From: Cheiracanthium punctorium
Lineage: Eukaryota; Arthropoda; Arachnida; Araneae; Cheiracanthiidae
Direction of reading: 5' to 3'
Assembly: GCA_038373885.1 (NCBI GenBank)
Contig: JAWZYV010001774.1
Location: 124,001-188,000 of the forward strand
DNA: 64,000 nucleotides
Position 1 is the first letter of the stretch; every line of letters starts with the position of its first letter. The position numbers and the translations under genes are program-made. A model generated the notes under the pieces. It searched no databases and had not been told where the DNA came from. It saw nothing but the letters and a program-made list of their open reading frames with translations. Positions 22,980 through 34,569 of the stretch are shown in pieces.

Positions 22980-24215
22980 TGAATTTGTGTTTCGACCTGA
23001 AAAAATTTAAAACGAAATTAATTGTAATATTTCTCCTAGATGGCAGCATTAGAGAAAATCGTTAGTGTTATATCCATGAATATTTAAAATCTTCCCAGTT
23101 TATCAGCTTTAAGTTAACTTAATAACCTGACCAAAAACAAGTTTTTCTGTTTGCTTTTTTAAAAAAATCTACAATTTCTTTCTATAAATTTGATGGAAAA
23201 TTTTAAAGAACTCTCAAGGCTTAAGCGTTTGAAATTAACTTCAATCTGAATAGATGTAAGCGAAATAAATCATAATGTGTTTCCTAGGTGGCAGCACTAC
23301 TTAAATTTTGCACATGCACACAAAATCTATGATTATCCAATATGTACACAATATATTTACAGGGTGGTCCTAAACTATATACCAAAATGTAAAAGGTGGT
23401 AGAGGGAACCAAGACGGTTCAAAATCACATTGAAATGTGGGGTCGGAAATGTAGTCTTCATGTACCTGTTAATAATCACTTTGGAAGAACTGTTGGTCAA
23501 AATTCTTAATCAAGTTTCATAAACAATGATCTTTTCTCCGATACTTTCAACAATAAAAAGAAATGAAATGGAATTCGTAAACTATCAGTTTCAGTTAAGT
23601 GCTTTCGGTAAAAAATGTATTCATTTTGTAAAAGCAATGGTCGGAAAGTTCATGGTTACTTCAACACAGGACCCGATTTTGATCAACAGGGGCCCCGGAC
23701 ATTGATGAATTTGGGGGCCCCCATCTATGAAATTTGTTTTCTTTTTCATAAAATTTTGACATAAAAAAGAACATTTCAGAACAACATTTGAAATTGGGGG
23801 CTCTTTCAATCTGGAGGCCCTGGGCAAAGTCCCGATTTGCCCATGCGATAATAAGGCTCTGCTTCAACACTTCTTCCAATGTGATTATTAACAGGTACAT
23901 GAAGGTATTTTCGACCCCACACTGATATGTGATAATGAATTGTCTTGGTCGCCTCAAACAACCTTTACATTTTTGACATATAGTTTATGAGCACCCTGTA
24001 TATAAATGTACATACTTATATGTATATAATAAATAGTTGTTTATTTTTATTTCACTTACTGAACTAAGAATTTTAAGGAGCTCTCCCACATTCGAAATTA
24101 GTATTTCAACTTGAAAATGCATAAATAAATAACAATACTTTTCTTATCTTAGATGGCAGCATTCTTTGACTTTTAATCATGAAAATATTTCTTAAGGATT
24201 AAAATATTTTGGACT
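22980..24215 (+). repeat. Degenerate ~250-bp tandem units with 'cctagatggcagca'
   Basis: The word 'tagatggcagcatt' or 'taggtggcagcact' occurs near 23038, 23287 and 24154, each preceded by 'aagga(g/a)ctctc' or 'aaattaa' context. The third unit is separated from the second by the MITE at 23360-23998, so the array predates that insertion. Confidence 0.6.
23360..23998. mobile_element. Mariner-type MITE, CAGGGTG ends, copy 1
   Basis: 639 bp; left end CAGGGTGGTCCTAAACTATA, right end TATAGTTTATGAGCACCCTG, flanked by TA on both sides. Long sub-terminal inverted repeats include 'acattgaaatgtggggtcg' and its counterpart 'cgaccccacactgatatgtg'. It encodes nothing. Confidence 0.87.
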
Positions 24216-24427
24216 TCAAACATATTATAGGATGGAATTTTACCGAGACTTACAGTCTAGATCACAGCAAAAAAAGCTGGCATAGGCAAACTTTCGAACA
24301 TGGGGTGATTAAATGTCCCGCTGTACTCTAGCAAAACGGGATTTTGCTGCCAAGAGAGCGAAAAAATTAAGAATTCTTTCTGCAGTATACCTGCAGTTAC
24401 TAGATTTCAGATCACATGCGGTAAACC

Positions 24428-24918
24428 CAGGCCCGGACTGGGAGGGTAGGGGCCCGCCCGTCTCAAGAGAAGGGGGGGGCCCGGGTTATTGTGTAACCGA
24501 TAAATATTAGGATATGTAAACTTTCGGGGTATGGGAGGAGGAATGGTGTTAGTATTAATTAATTATGATTGAAAATTAATGCATTAATAAAATATTGATC
24601 TATTATTAATATGCGTCAATCATATTTAATTAATCCCTTGTTCATTCGGGAACCCTCTCTCAAAAAATTTTGAGAACTGCATTTATAAAATGAAGTGTTT
24701 GAAGCCTTCTGGGGCGCAATTGCAGCTGCAAAAAATTTTGCAAGTGTCAAACTTCATTTAAGTGCTATCAATATAGCACTTTTTATTTTCTTTCAATATA
24801 GCTTTTTTATTTTCTTTCTTTTTTCTGTTTGGGGGCCCGCTCTAAGCAGGGAGGGCCCGCCGAGGGTGGGAGTCCACCCGTCTGCAGACAGTCGAACACC
24901 CTGGCCAGCCCGGGCCTG
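24428..24918. mobile_element. hAT-type MITE, CAGGCCCGG ends
   Basis: 491 bp with ends CAGGCCCGGACTGG and CCAGCCCGGGCCTG. The 8-bp flanks ggtaaacc and ggtgaaca match at six positions. GC-rich subterminal blocks with 'aggggcccgcc' and 'gagggcccgcc' sit at both sides. Confidence 0.75.
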
Positions 24919-24929
24919 GGTGAACAGTA

Positions 24930-25664
24930 TTTAATATGTCTTTCTCCCATTGAACTACAGATGAATTTAGAATCACCTTAGCACGGCGCCCTCGGTACTA
25001 GGGAGTAACACAGATTTTTTTCTCACGGAAGTAACGCTCAGTAAAGGAAGTGACGTATATGTCATATACTCCACGCCAAGCGCGCCCCGAAAAAGAAGAA
25101 CCACTGAAAAACCGACCTTTTCGACCTGCTTTCGCCGTTCCCCGAATTCATCGTGTAAAAATACGCGGAACCTGTTAGGAAAAGAAACAGCGAGAAAAAC
25201 AGTCAAGAGCCGTACCTTTGAAATAGCCGTACCTTTTGAATATTTGAACTATTGGTGTATTTTAAAAAATAAATCACAGTACACAGTTTATCAAATTGCC
25301 TTTGAATGTGTTCACATAAATAATCAACTTTAACGCTATTGTAAAAATATCCTGATAGATTAGTATTTGCATATTTATGGAAATAATCAAAATGTAATAT
25401 AAATAATGATGAGATGTTTTTGTATTCTGCATCAATTTGTCACGATAAAAGCAGGAATATATTAGAATTATTCATGAATTTCAATAACATTCTTGCATGT
25501 ATTTTTTTTTTCTTTGTGACGCGTTTAAATGTTGTTTGTGCCGAACATTCTTTGTTTTTGTATAAAAAAATCTGATACTACCTTTTCATATTTCAAGGAA
25601 AATGTGTTTAATTATGCATATTACTGAAAGAAGCATTTTTTTAAATACTGTTCATAGGTAATAA
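24930..25664. other. Intron 1 sequence, no supported gene
   Basis: Unique-looking DNA, moderately GC at 24975-25200. The ORF on the minus strand at 24973-25206 has no family signature and no splice context I trust. Confidence 0.4.
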
Positions 25665-27150
25665 CTAGCTGAAGTACCCGTCCTCGACGGGTTAGTGAAT
25701 GCAAATTTCCAAAAAGCAAGAACTTTCGTCAGCATTGTAGGAGTACACAGAATGGATGTAGTATGTTGCCAAAGTAAAGAAAGCGAAGTTATAATTTTTA
25801 TGTATTGTTAAAATATTACAGGTTAGAGAGTCACTAAGTAATATCCTTTCATTCGCTTTAGTCGTAATTATGTGATGAGGGAACGAATATTTACGCATAT
25901 TGAAATAATTTTCGCAAAATCTCAAAATCTAATCATCATTTTTGAAAAATTGGAAGCCTAGAATTTAAGTTGAGTGACAACCTATCATGTCACCCAAATT
26001 CGTTTCATTCATTGCAGTCTTTATTTCGTGATGCTGGAACAAATTTTCAGCATTTTAAAAGATTTTCGCAAAATCTCAAAATGTAAGCAAAATATTTTTA
26101 AAATTCAACGCCTATAAATTAAGATTAGCAACTACCTATCATGTAACTAAATTTCGTATCATTCGTATTAGTCGTTATTACGTGATGTTTGAAGAAATAT
26201 AAACGTATTTTGAGAGAATTTTCACAAAATCTCAAAATCTAATAAAAATGTTTAAAAAATTGGACTCCTATAGTTTATGTTGAGCAACCATCTATCGCGT
26301 GACCAAATTTCACATCATTCGCTTTAGTCGTTATTACGTAATGCGGGAACAGAGATTCACTCAGTTTTAAACGATTTTCGCAAAATCTCGAAATCTGATC
26401 GATTTTTTTTAATTAGATGCTTATAGTTTAAGGTGAGTGACCACCTATCATTTCACCAAATATCATTTTTTCACCTTTGCAGTTAATACGTGATGTGTGA
26501 ACACAAATTTACGCAGTTTGAAAGGATTTTCGCAAAATCTCAAAATCCAATCGAGATTTTTTAAAAATTCGACGCCTACGTTTTAAGTTGAGTGACCACC
26601 TATCATGACACCCAATTTCATAACATTCGCTGAAGTAGTTTTTACGTGATGCTTGAACACAAATTTACGCAGTATGAAAGGATTTTCGCAAAATCTCAAA
26701 ATCCAATCAAGATTTTTTAAAAATTGGACGCCTATGTTTTAAGTTGAGTGACCACCTATCATGACACCCAATTTCGTAACATTCGCTGAAGTAGTTTTTA
26801 CGTGATGCTTGAACACAAATTTACGCAGTATGAAAGGATTTTCGCAAAATCTCAAAATCCAATCAAGATTTTTTAAAAATTGGACGCGTATGTTTTAAGT
26901 TGAGTGACCACCTATCATGACACTCAATTTCATATCATTCGCTTCAGTCGTTTTTACGTGATGCTTGAAGAAAAAAAGCGTCACGGACAGAACGACAGAA
27001 TGACAGAATGACAGAACGACAGAATGACAGACAGACAAACTTTTTTTTGAGGGTCGCATCGGTTTCTCGGGTGCTTGAAATGGATAGAAATCGCAAAAAT
27101 TTTTAATTCCAAGAAATGTACAGACAAAAGTCTAATTTTATTTATATAGA
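25665..27150 (-). mobile_element. Non-autonomous Helitron B2
   Basis: This is the reverse-orientation relative of B1. The 3' end (CTAG, hairpin ACCCGTCGAGGACGGGT) lies at 25665 and the 5' TC end at 27150. It contains the same roughly 156-bp tandem units, fewer than B1, and the same ctgtc microsatellite at 26988-27035. It is non-coding. Confidence 0.88.
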
Positions 27151-27960
27151 TTACTGGCTTCAGATGTGTTTTAATTACATAATTGTCTTAGAATACTATT
27201 TCGTAATGATTATAGGCAATAGTTTCGAAGCGAAATGATATTATTATTTGTCAAATGCCAGTTACATTGGCCGTTAGGCCATCAAACTCCTAAATATCAT
27301 GTATGTCATGTCTGTTATTATTTTGCCCAAAAGCTATATTTTAAGAAATGTTGGTAAATTTAGAAGAATGTAGTTTGTGTTAACGCAATATTTATAATGA
27401 TATATATAGTGTAATGATTTATATATTTATGTATAGCAATGATATATATATTTATAATGATATAAATACAACGGTTTAAGAATACGGGTATGTAACACCA
27501 CAAAGAAACAAACACTGGCTGCAAACGGTTTAAGAACAAAATAAAAGAATAACAAATGGACACTCTGTGGATTCTAACCCAACCTCAAGACGGAGCAAGC
27601 AACAGTTTAACACGGGGATGGAACACCAAAAGAAACAAACCCTGGCTGCAATCAATCTCAAACAATAGACAGAACCTGCAGTTTAAAAACACGGATACAG
27701 AATAATAAGTCGAAATCTACCAGCAGACGAAATCACCGCTTAAGAATACTGTGATAGAAAAAACACAAAAAAAAGTTACACTATCTGCATTCGAACCCAA
27801 CAAACAGAGGAAAACATCAGTTAAAGAACACAGTTCAAGTATAATACTAGACTATGGACATTCCCCCATTCAAACCCAACCTCCAGACGGAACAATGGTA
27901 TAAGAAAACAGTTAAAGAATAATACTACAACATGGACACTTCTTGTATTCTAAGTAATTA
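27150..27960. other. Intron 1 sequence with short imperfect repeats
   Basis: 'acaccacaaagaaacaaacactggctgca' type phrases recur at about 27494, 27626 and 27700, and 'cccaacctc(a/c)agacgga' at 27577 and 27880. No gene is seen. Confidence 0.4.
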
Positions 27961-27973
27961 TCATGAATGACCG

Positions 27974-28210
27974 ATGATTCTTACTGGAGATTTTAATGTT
28001 AATTTTCGCTCTCAAGAATCTCAGTCGTTAGTTGATTTTTTAAAAGAAAATTTGGATCTAACTATGAATACTTCTCGACTTCAATCAGGAACGCGTTTCG
28101 GTACAACGATAGATGCTGTATTTTCAAGAAAATTAGCAAATTTAGAGAGTATAATTTATGTTTCACATTATAGTTACCACAAACCTATGATTTCATACAT
28201 AAAAAATTAG
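27974..28210 (+). pseudogene. Endonuclease/exonuclease-like C-terminal fragment
   Basis: The frame reads ILTGDFNVNF, then FLKENLDLTMN, then SGTRFGTTIDAVFSRKL and FVSHYSYHKP-like text (VSHYSYHKPMI). GDFN, TIDxxF and SYHxP correspond to the catalytic C-terminal motifs of endonuclease/exonuclease/phosphatase-fold enzymes carried by transposons: the Asp-Asn pair, the late Asp and the final His. Only the last 75 or so residues are present, without the N-terminal metal-binding half. Whether it came from a retrotransposon or a Helitron-associated nuclease is not decided. The frame has no internal stop, which is notable for a relic. Confidence 0.7.
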
Positions 28211-28214
28211 GATG

Positions 28215-29050
28215 ACATTGAAATACCTATTTCCAATGAATAATATGAATATAACATTTATATAATCTTTGTAAAGTACATGAATAATAAATATAATTAA
28301 ATTATAATATATTTATTTTAAGTTAAAGTTTAATCATTTCAGTGATATGTGTCGTAAACGTCAAAGAAGTTTTACTTCAATCGCGCGTAATGATTACACG
28401 CACACACTTTTTTGCATTTTTTCTGGAAGTAAAGTAAACAAAATTCCTAATATACAAACTAGTCGCTCTACTGCAAGTCGACAGTAGGTGCAAGTACACG
28501 TGCACATAAAGCACAAATCTTGTAGTCTAGAGAAGAGACATGTCTAAGAAACGAGTGATTTTGCATTGATGTGTTAGAGTCTCACAAAAAAGGAAATTCG
28601 GAGAGGAAGTTGGCGGTTACTTTAGGCTGCGAGAAAAATCCAAAAAGCAAATAATTTTTATTATGGCAAAATCAGAATGCAGGAAGAATATCATGATAAA
28701 CTCTCTTTTGTCAGATGTAAAAAATAAAGTAGAGAGAGAGAGAAAAGGATGAAAAAATCCGAAATTTCTAAATATTTTATTAAAATTTAAATTTTAAAAA
28801 TATTTTTGCATAATTACTTATGTATCACTATGCAGTTTCATAAGTACTGTTAATTATTTTGTTCATAAGTAACAAAATAAACAGTCTCTTTTAGTAATTT
28901 TCCCCTTGGGTAGCAAATGTTTATACTTTTGTGAGCGACCACCTCTCTGAACGACCATTTTTTCTCGGAACGGAGGATGGTCGTTCTCGAGAAGTTTCAC
29001 TGCATATAAAAGTCTCTTATAAGCGAAGTGTTTGACAGTATTTATACTTC
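28215..29050. other. Intron 1 sequence before exon 2, no supported gene
   Basis: AT-rich; GA microsatellite at 28731-28745. The minus-strand ORF 28863-29240 overlaps exon 2 and is a shadow. Confidence 0.45.
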
Positions 29051-29060
29051 TTGTTGATAG

Positions 29061-29207
29061 ACCATGAAAAATGCCATTCTGAGAAAGGGCTGGTACAACG
29101 TTATTCTGGTGGACTGGACAGAGAGTAATCAATCTCCTTATTTCCAAGCTGTTGCAAACGGAAGAGTCGTTGGAGCGCAGACAGCTCGCCTCGTTCATGC
29201 GTTGCAG
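29061..29207 (+). CDS. Lipase exon 2: central strand, YNVILVDW segment
   Basis: The exon has 49 codons and is bounded by ttgatag and gttagt, with phase 0 at both ends. It encodes the helix before the central strand, then YNVILVDW and the segment ending VVGAQTARLVHALQ. This matches the VDW region and following helix (VGAxxAxxV) of pancreatic-type lipases. It must join exon 1 (ending NNEYI) to exon 3 (beginning RFTGAVP). An ATG is the second codon, but it is internal to the protein and is not a plausible start because the N-terminal third would be missing. The acceptor has a weak pyrimidine tract. The intron before it is about 15.4 kb. Confidence 0.92.
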
Positions 29208-29545
29208 GTTAGTACGGGGCATCATTTTAAATCGCAGCAAGTTCTTTTATTATTATTATTATTATTATTCATAAAGAAGGTCTTAGTGAATACTTAGATA
29301 CATATAGTATTATATAAACTGTTATACGCATAAACAATAAAAATATCGCCAGTATTTGGTAATAATTTTCCTACTAACCCTTGCATGTCATGAAATTAGC
29401 TGCATCTGCGCGTTCATGTTTATGTGATTTGCATCTTCTTTTTTATGCATATCAGTCTCCTTTGTCCTATTTTACTTAATGGCTTTTACATTTATGTTAT
29501 CCTATTCGATATCATTCTCAAATATTTAATCTATAGTATTGTATA

Positions 29546-31007
29546 CTAGCAGACCCGCACGGCGTTGCCCGTGAACCCCTTAAATTATGCGATTTACAAA
29601 ATCTGACATGTAAACTGCAACTCCAGATTAGTACTCTAGGCCGCAATTATATAACAGAATGTGCAGATAATGGTTCCAGAGTTTCAGGTACGTACTTACA
29701 AACGCACCACTAAAAACAACTCACTGCTGTGACGTCACACATTTCTCCCATTTGAAAAAACGGAAGGGGAGTTTCGCATAGTATTCGAATGGCAGAACAA
29801 TTTTACACAAAATAATCATGTAAAATCCGCAATTTTCGATTTAAATTTCTGAAAATTAGGAAATGTTAGGTCATTAAACGTATTAAATACCATAAAAAAA
29901 TTTCATGAAAAGGCCCCATTAGGAAAAACGCGCCAAATAAAGAAATATCGCCAAATTTGGCGCTAAAAATAAGTCCCCAAAATTAGGTTTTCGAAGACCT
30001 ACGACCCATAGAACCCGAGATTTCCAGAACATTACATATCAATGCAACAAAAAGCAAAATTTAACTATTTAACGCATAGAATACGAATTTTAAACCCCAG
30101 AACAGCGGGTTGCTCCCAAAATTCGTAACACAGGGTAAGAAAATTTCCGTTTTAGAACGGTTTTTAATTAATAATTAAAAAAGTAATTAAAATTTTAAAA
30201 CTCTGATTCTCAGGTGCACATTATCGGCATTCATGGGCTTATATATTCAAATTTTCAGAGTTCTGTGTGCAGTAGATTTGTCTGGTGACCGCACACAGAC
30301 AGATTTACAAACATTCATTTTTATTATTATAGAGATAGATAGATTTGGCGTAAACCTGATGAAATTTTCGTGCCATTTCATGCTTCTCAAATGCAAACGA
30401 TTTGTTTTATAGTAGCATTCGGGCGAAACTCGCCAAGCATGGCAACGTAAAAAACGGTTTTTTACTTTTGCGGTTACCACTCACTTCAAGCATAAATCTT
30501 TTCATGAGGCCAAAGTTCGCCAAACATGACGATCTAAAATCGGTTTTTAATTAATAATTTAAAAAGTAATTAAAATTTCAAAATTCTGAGCCTCAGGTGT
30601 ACATTACCGAAGGAATGGGCTCATATGTTCGAATTTTCAGAGTTCTGCGTCCAGTAGTTTTTTCTGGACATCGCACGCATGCAGATTTTCAGACATTCAT
30701 TTTTATTGATATAGATTGGCGCAAAACTGACTAAATTTCCGTGCCATTTCATGTTTTCCAATGCATGCGATTTTGTTTCACAGTATCATGCTGGCGAAAC
30801 TCGCCGAGCATGGCATCCTGAAAACGGTTTTTAATTAATAATTAAAAAAGTAATTAAAATTTTAAAATTCTGATTCTCAGGTGCACATTATCGGACTTAT
30901 GGGCTTATATATTCAAATTTTCAGAGTTCTGAGTGCAGTAGGTTTGTCTGGAGACCGCACACATACAGACAGACAGATTTACAAACATTCATTTTTATTA
31001 TTATAGA
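29546..31007 (-). mobile_element. Non-autonomous Helitron C with repeated 5' ends
   Basis: The minus-strand 3' end is at 29546 (CTAG preceded by a hairpin around 'cacgggcaacgccgtg'). The outer 5' end is at 31007 (TCTATAATAATAAAAATG). Two further 5'-like ends lie inside, near 30345 and 30715, each reading 'aaaatgaatgtttgtaaatc' or a close variant on the minus strand. Three units share 'ggtttttaattaataatt' and 'cagagttctg'. There is no coding sequence. Confidence 0.83.
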
Positions 31008-31220
31008 TGTATTTTATGCATGCATTAGGCCACTTTAGCTCTGTTTTAAATTGCCACATAGGTTTGTGTACAACATTAAAAGCCTATGTCACTTATTATT
31101 CCCGGCTCCGAATTTATTTTAATGACTATGTCATTTTATCTCTCAACACCCTTTATTGAAAAATGTGTCCCAAAACTGCGACATAAAAAAGCGACATAAA
31201 AAGCGACATAATTTTACATG

Positions 31221-31395
31221 TATTTAAATACTATTGGTTCACAACAGCTTTAATCTACTGTTACAATATTTCGTAAGCTGTAGAATATGCGTTATATGTA
31301 TTTTTTAAATATATTTAAATACTATTAGTTCACAACAGCTTTAATCTATTGTTACAATATTTCGTAAGCTGCAGAATATGCATCACATGTATTTT
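31221..31395 (+). repeat. Two-copy 91-bp tandem duplication
   Basis: A unit beginning 'tatttaaatactattggttc' at 31221 is repeated at 31312, sharing 'cacaacagctttaatct' and 'acaatatttcgtaagctg'. It lies in intron 2 downstream of Helitron C. Confidence 0.85.
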
Positions 31396-32375
31396 TCTGT
31401 ATATAGGTTACACTCATAAAAATTTCATCATAGGGTTACCAAGCGAAATACTCGAAAGATGAGCGATAAAATGACATAGTCAATTAATATCGTTTTAATA
31501 TGGCAATAATGAAACTAAATAATTAGGGGGGTTCAGGGGGGTCTCCCCCTGACGAGGCTCGAACAGCCGAGATTTTTTAATGCCTTTTTGTTTTGTGCAT
31601 ACTCTCGCTCGATGGATTATTGGGATACTGATACTCATATTACATAAGTTAGGCTGTTTATATTATATATTGATAGATAGATAGATACAACTCTTAACGG
31701 AGAACGGGGAACTTCCCCGTTCTTGGCTTCAGGTGAATGTTTACCACTGAAGAAGAACAAAAAGTTTTTGTTCGAAATAGCTGTATGGCCGTTCAAAAAC
31801 GTTTATGGTGTTATTTTACAAATATTTTTATTATTTTATGTGTATTACTCATGTTGCTTTACTTCCCTTGAGCGTTACTTTTCTAGGCTCGTTGAATAAT
31901 TATGTTGTTTTTTACGTAGGTAACTTACATATGTTTGAGCATGTACTATACTTATATGCCCATAGCTGCAGAGAGTGCACCTCATACTTTAACGCAGAGT
32001 GTATAAAAACCATAATTATTTAACACCTCCCTCTACCCACTTATGTCTATATGGCAACAAGTCGATCGCGACACATTTTCCAGATAAAAAAAAATAGATC
32101 TTATGTACACAAATGTTGGACAAAAATGTTTGTGTTTTGAATGTGTTTATTTACTTAAGAAAACGATTTCAAAAAGCACTGTAATCAGGATTCCATTTGT
32201 AGATTAAAGCTTGAAAAGTTTTGATGTTGACACCTCATTCACCTCAAATTTGGGTTTTATTCTAATTTCATAAACATTCTAACATCTATTGATTTTAATG
32301 GTTGCTTTGCATATGGCACATGGTTTTGTTTATAATATTATGTTCATAATTATGACTTGAAGTTATTTTTACATA
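31396..32375. other. Intron 2 sequence, no supported gene
   Basis: Contains a gata microsatellite near 31671-31686 and a short palindrome 'agaacggggaacttccccgt' near 31702. No exon recognised. Confidence 0.45.
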
Positions 32376-32818
32376 CAGGGTGAATCTAAACTCTTAGACA
32401 AAACTTTAGGAGGTGATAGGGCACATAATAAGGAATCAGAATCACATAACAATGTGGGGCCGGCAACATCGTCTTCATGTAGCTGTTAATAATCACTTTG
32501 GAAAAAGTGCTGGAACAACAGTGCACTTTCCGGCCATTATAAGTCGGAAACTAATGTATTTTTCTCCGAAAACAGAAGACTAAAATTCATAGTTTAAAAA
32601 TTCTATTTTATTTCACGAATGAAATTTTTGGAGACGAGCCTATTGTTTATTAAACTTGGTTAAGAAATTAAACGAACATTTCAATACTTTTCACAAAATG
32701 ATTATCACCAGGTAAGTGAAAACTGCATTTTTGACCCCACATTGCTCTGCGATTCTGATTCCTCATTATGTGCCTTATCACCCCTTGAAGTTTTGCCCAA
32801 GAGTTTAGATTCGCCCTG
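32376..32818. mobile_element. Mariner-type MITE, CAGGGTG ends, copy 2 (abuts exon 3)
   Basis: 443 bp with TIR CAGGGTGAATCTAAACTCT and its complement at the other side, flanked by TA (32374-32375 and 32819-32820). It shares the 'atgtggggccggcaac' and 'ttaataatcactttgga' blocks with the 23360 copy. Its right end is 24 bases from the first base of lipase exon 3. Confidence 0.9.
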
Positions 32819-32842
32819 TATATTATTATTATTTTTTTTAAG

Positions 32843-32951
32843 CGTTTTACTGGAGCAGTTCCCGAAAGATTTCATATCATTGGTCACAGTCTTGGAGCAG
32901 CTGTTGCAGGTTGGGCAGGAGAAAGAATACAGAATCTGGGAAGAATCACAG
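32843..32951 (+). CDS. Lipase exon 3: nucleophile elbow GHSLG
   Basis: The exon is 109 bp: 36 codons plus one base. It encodes VPERFHIIGHSLGAAVAG and ends GRIT plus the first base of the next Gly codon. GHSLG is the GxSxG nucleophile elbow, so its Ser is the predicted catalytic serine. The acceptor is a short pyrimidine run ending ttttaag; the donor is gtaata. Splicing to exon 4 restores the GLDPAG motif exactly, which is strong support for both borders. Only 24 bases separate the acceptor boundary from an inserted mariner-type MITE, so this splice site sits in young-looking transposon DNA. The exon has no ATG and would be missed by ORF scans from Met. Confidence 0.94.
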
Positions 32952-33164
32952 GTAATAAAGTTGCACTGATTTGGCACATAAAGAAAAGTACTTAATAGAA
33001 AAGGATTAAATTAACTTCTCCAATAAGTTCCGAATCTCTATTTTATTATTCAGATGAAAAACAAAATTCTGAGGTGGACACCACATGACTTCCTTGCATA
33101 TCTGTTAAATCATAAGTACTTTCGGTGCACTTCATCTAAACTTACTTCATTTGAAAGAGTAATC

Positions 33165-33345
33165 TGTACTCAGAAAAAATTTCGGGAAGGGTCCAAAAAT
33201 TTCAGAGGTGGTCTAAACTGTGAAAAAGACAGAATTTTTCACAAAAATACTTCGTCATTATTATTTTGTTAAGAAAATTCTAAATTTCGGGGTGTCCAGA
33301 CCCTCTGGTCTTCCCCCCTCTCCCTTGGATATGACCTTTTCTAGG
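33165..33345. repeat. Incomplete relative of the 12678 MITE
   Basis: Shares 'gtgaaa', 'tttcacaaaaatacttcgtcattattattttgtta', 'gtccagaccc' and 'ggatatgacctt'-like end with 12678-12830 but lacks clean inverted ends. Confidence 0.6.
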
Positions 33346-33474
33346 TTAATATTTAAAATAGCACCAAGCTGAGCTAAGTTTTAACGATTTACTTTTGGTA
33401 CTTAATTAGGCGATATTTCGGCAAAAGCCGTCAAGTTTGAGATACGAGGTTCGCCAAGAAAATATCTTACGGTC

Positions 33475-33735
33475 TATGAAAAAGGAACAAAGCATTATTG
33501 TGTAAAAGGATTTATTGCAAAAGATACAGAAATATTTCAGTTACTTCTCAAGATCTGTAAACCTGTCATACTGTGGGGTAAGTTTTTGTAGTCAAGGTCA
33601 TAGAAGTCTGCCGCCTGCCTGAGAATGGAGCCAGCGTGTCACAGCCATTTGAAGTCTTCGCCTGTGGAAAAATGGTTCTTGGATAGGAATTTTTTCAGGT
33701 GCAAATTGCTAGAGACAACTGGGAGCTGATGGACA
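33475..33735. repeat. Fragment related to the 41.7-kb mariner-type MITE
   Basis: Shared blocks are 'attgcaaaagatacag', 'ggtaagtttttgtagtc', 'agaagtctgccgcctg' and 'gagccagcgtgtcacag'. No inverted ends here. In intron 3. Confidence 0.65.
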
Positions 33736-34352
33736 TTTTAGTATTGATTAACACTTTTTTTCACTTTCCACCCCGCCGGGCCAACTCATCTTTTAGGTTT
33801 TGATCTTTGTATGAACCGGCAGGATCAGTTATTATAAAATCCCTAGCTTAGAGTAAAGAATTTTGAATATGCATAATAATATGATATATAAAACATTCAT
33901 AATAATAAATACATAAATTTGATAGAATACATAGACGCTTACTGTAAAATTTTGAGGATTAAAAAAAAAACAGATAATGTTGATAAGCATCTACATGAAC
34001 ATGAAAAACAACATCTACATTATACCAGCATGTAAATCATTGCAATAATAAATATTTTCCCTGGGAGCTAAAGGTGGCCATGGATCCTCCCTGACCATTG
34101 GTGTGGACGCCCATGGATATGGTAGCTTGTCTGTTCCTCCCACATCTTAAATATTCAGGAAAACTGAAATACAATAACAGAATCAGCGATCTAGCTATTT
34201 ATGGCCACGTGTTTTTAAAAATTAACTCCAAAGTTAAGTTTAGTTTATAATTTTAAATAAGGCAGAATTGTCCGAATTTCGTTGCCAGACTTCATTTTCT
34301 GTCATGTACGATAACGATATCCAGATTTATAATTTAGAGTGCTTTTTTACAG

Positions 34353-34469
34353 GTTTAGATCCTGCCGGAATGTATTTCTACAATGCCCCTCCCGCCATGA
34401 GACTTGATACAAGCGATGCTAAATTCGTCGATGTAATTATCACAAACGGTGGAACTACATTTGAAGAAG
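34353..34469 (+). CDS. Lipase exon 4: catalytic Asp (GLDPAG) segment
   Basis: The exon is 117 bp with phase 1 at both ends. The acceptor is gcttttttacag, a strong site; the donor is gtaaaa. It encodes LDPAGMYFYN, then LDTSDAKFVDVIITNGG. The Asp of GLDPAG is the expected second member of the Ser-Asp-His triad, and the DAKFVDVI strand is typical of the family. The reading frame is open through the exon and joins exon 5 as [17 protein letters not shown], matching the usual order of family landmarks. A spurious ATG-initiated ORF extends both upstream and downstream of the real exon. Confidence 0.94.
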
Positions 34470-34569
34470 GTAAAACTAATCTTCTCTTCTTTTATTTGAT
34501 CCCTTCATTCAAATTGAAATGTTTTTTACTAGAGTCTGATTTCTTTCTATTTAATTGTCAATCATGAAC

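Noticed and set aside
28863..29240. 125-aa minus-strand ORF
   Set aside because: It is antisense to lipase exon 2, which has family motifs and splice sites; the minus frame has none.
29546..29580. A rho-independent-like terminator suggested by the GC hairpin
   Set aside because: It is the diagnostic hairpin just before CTAG at a Helitron 3' end, and the genome is eukaryotic.
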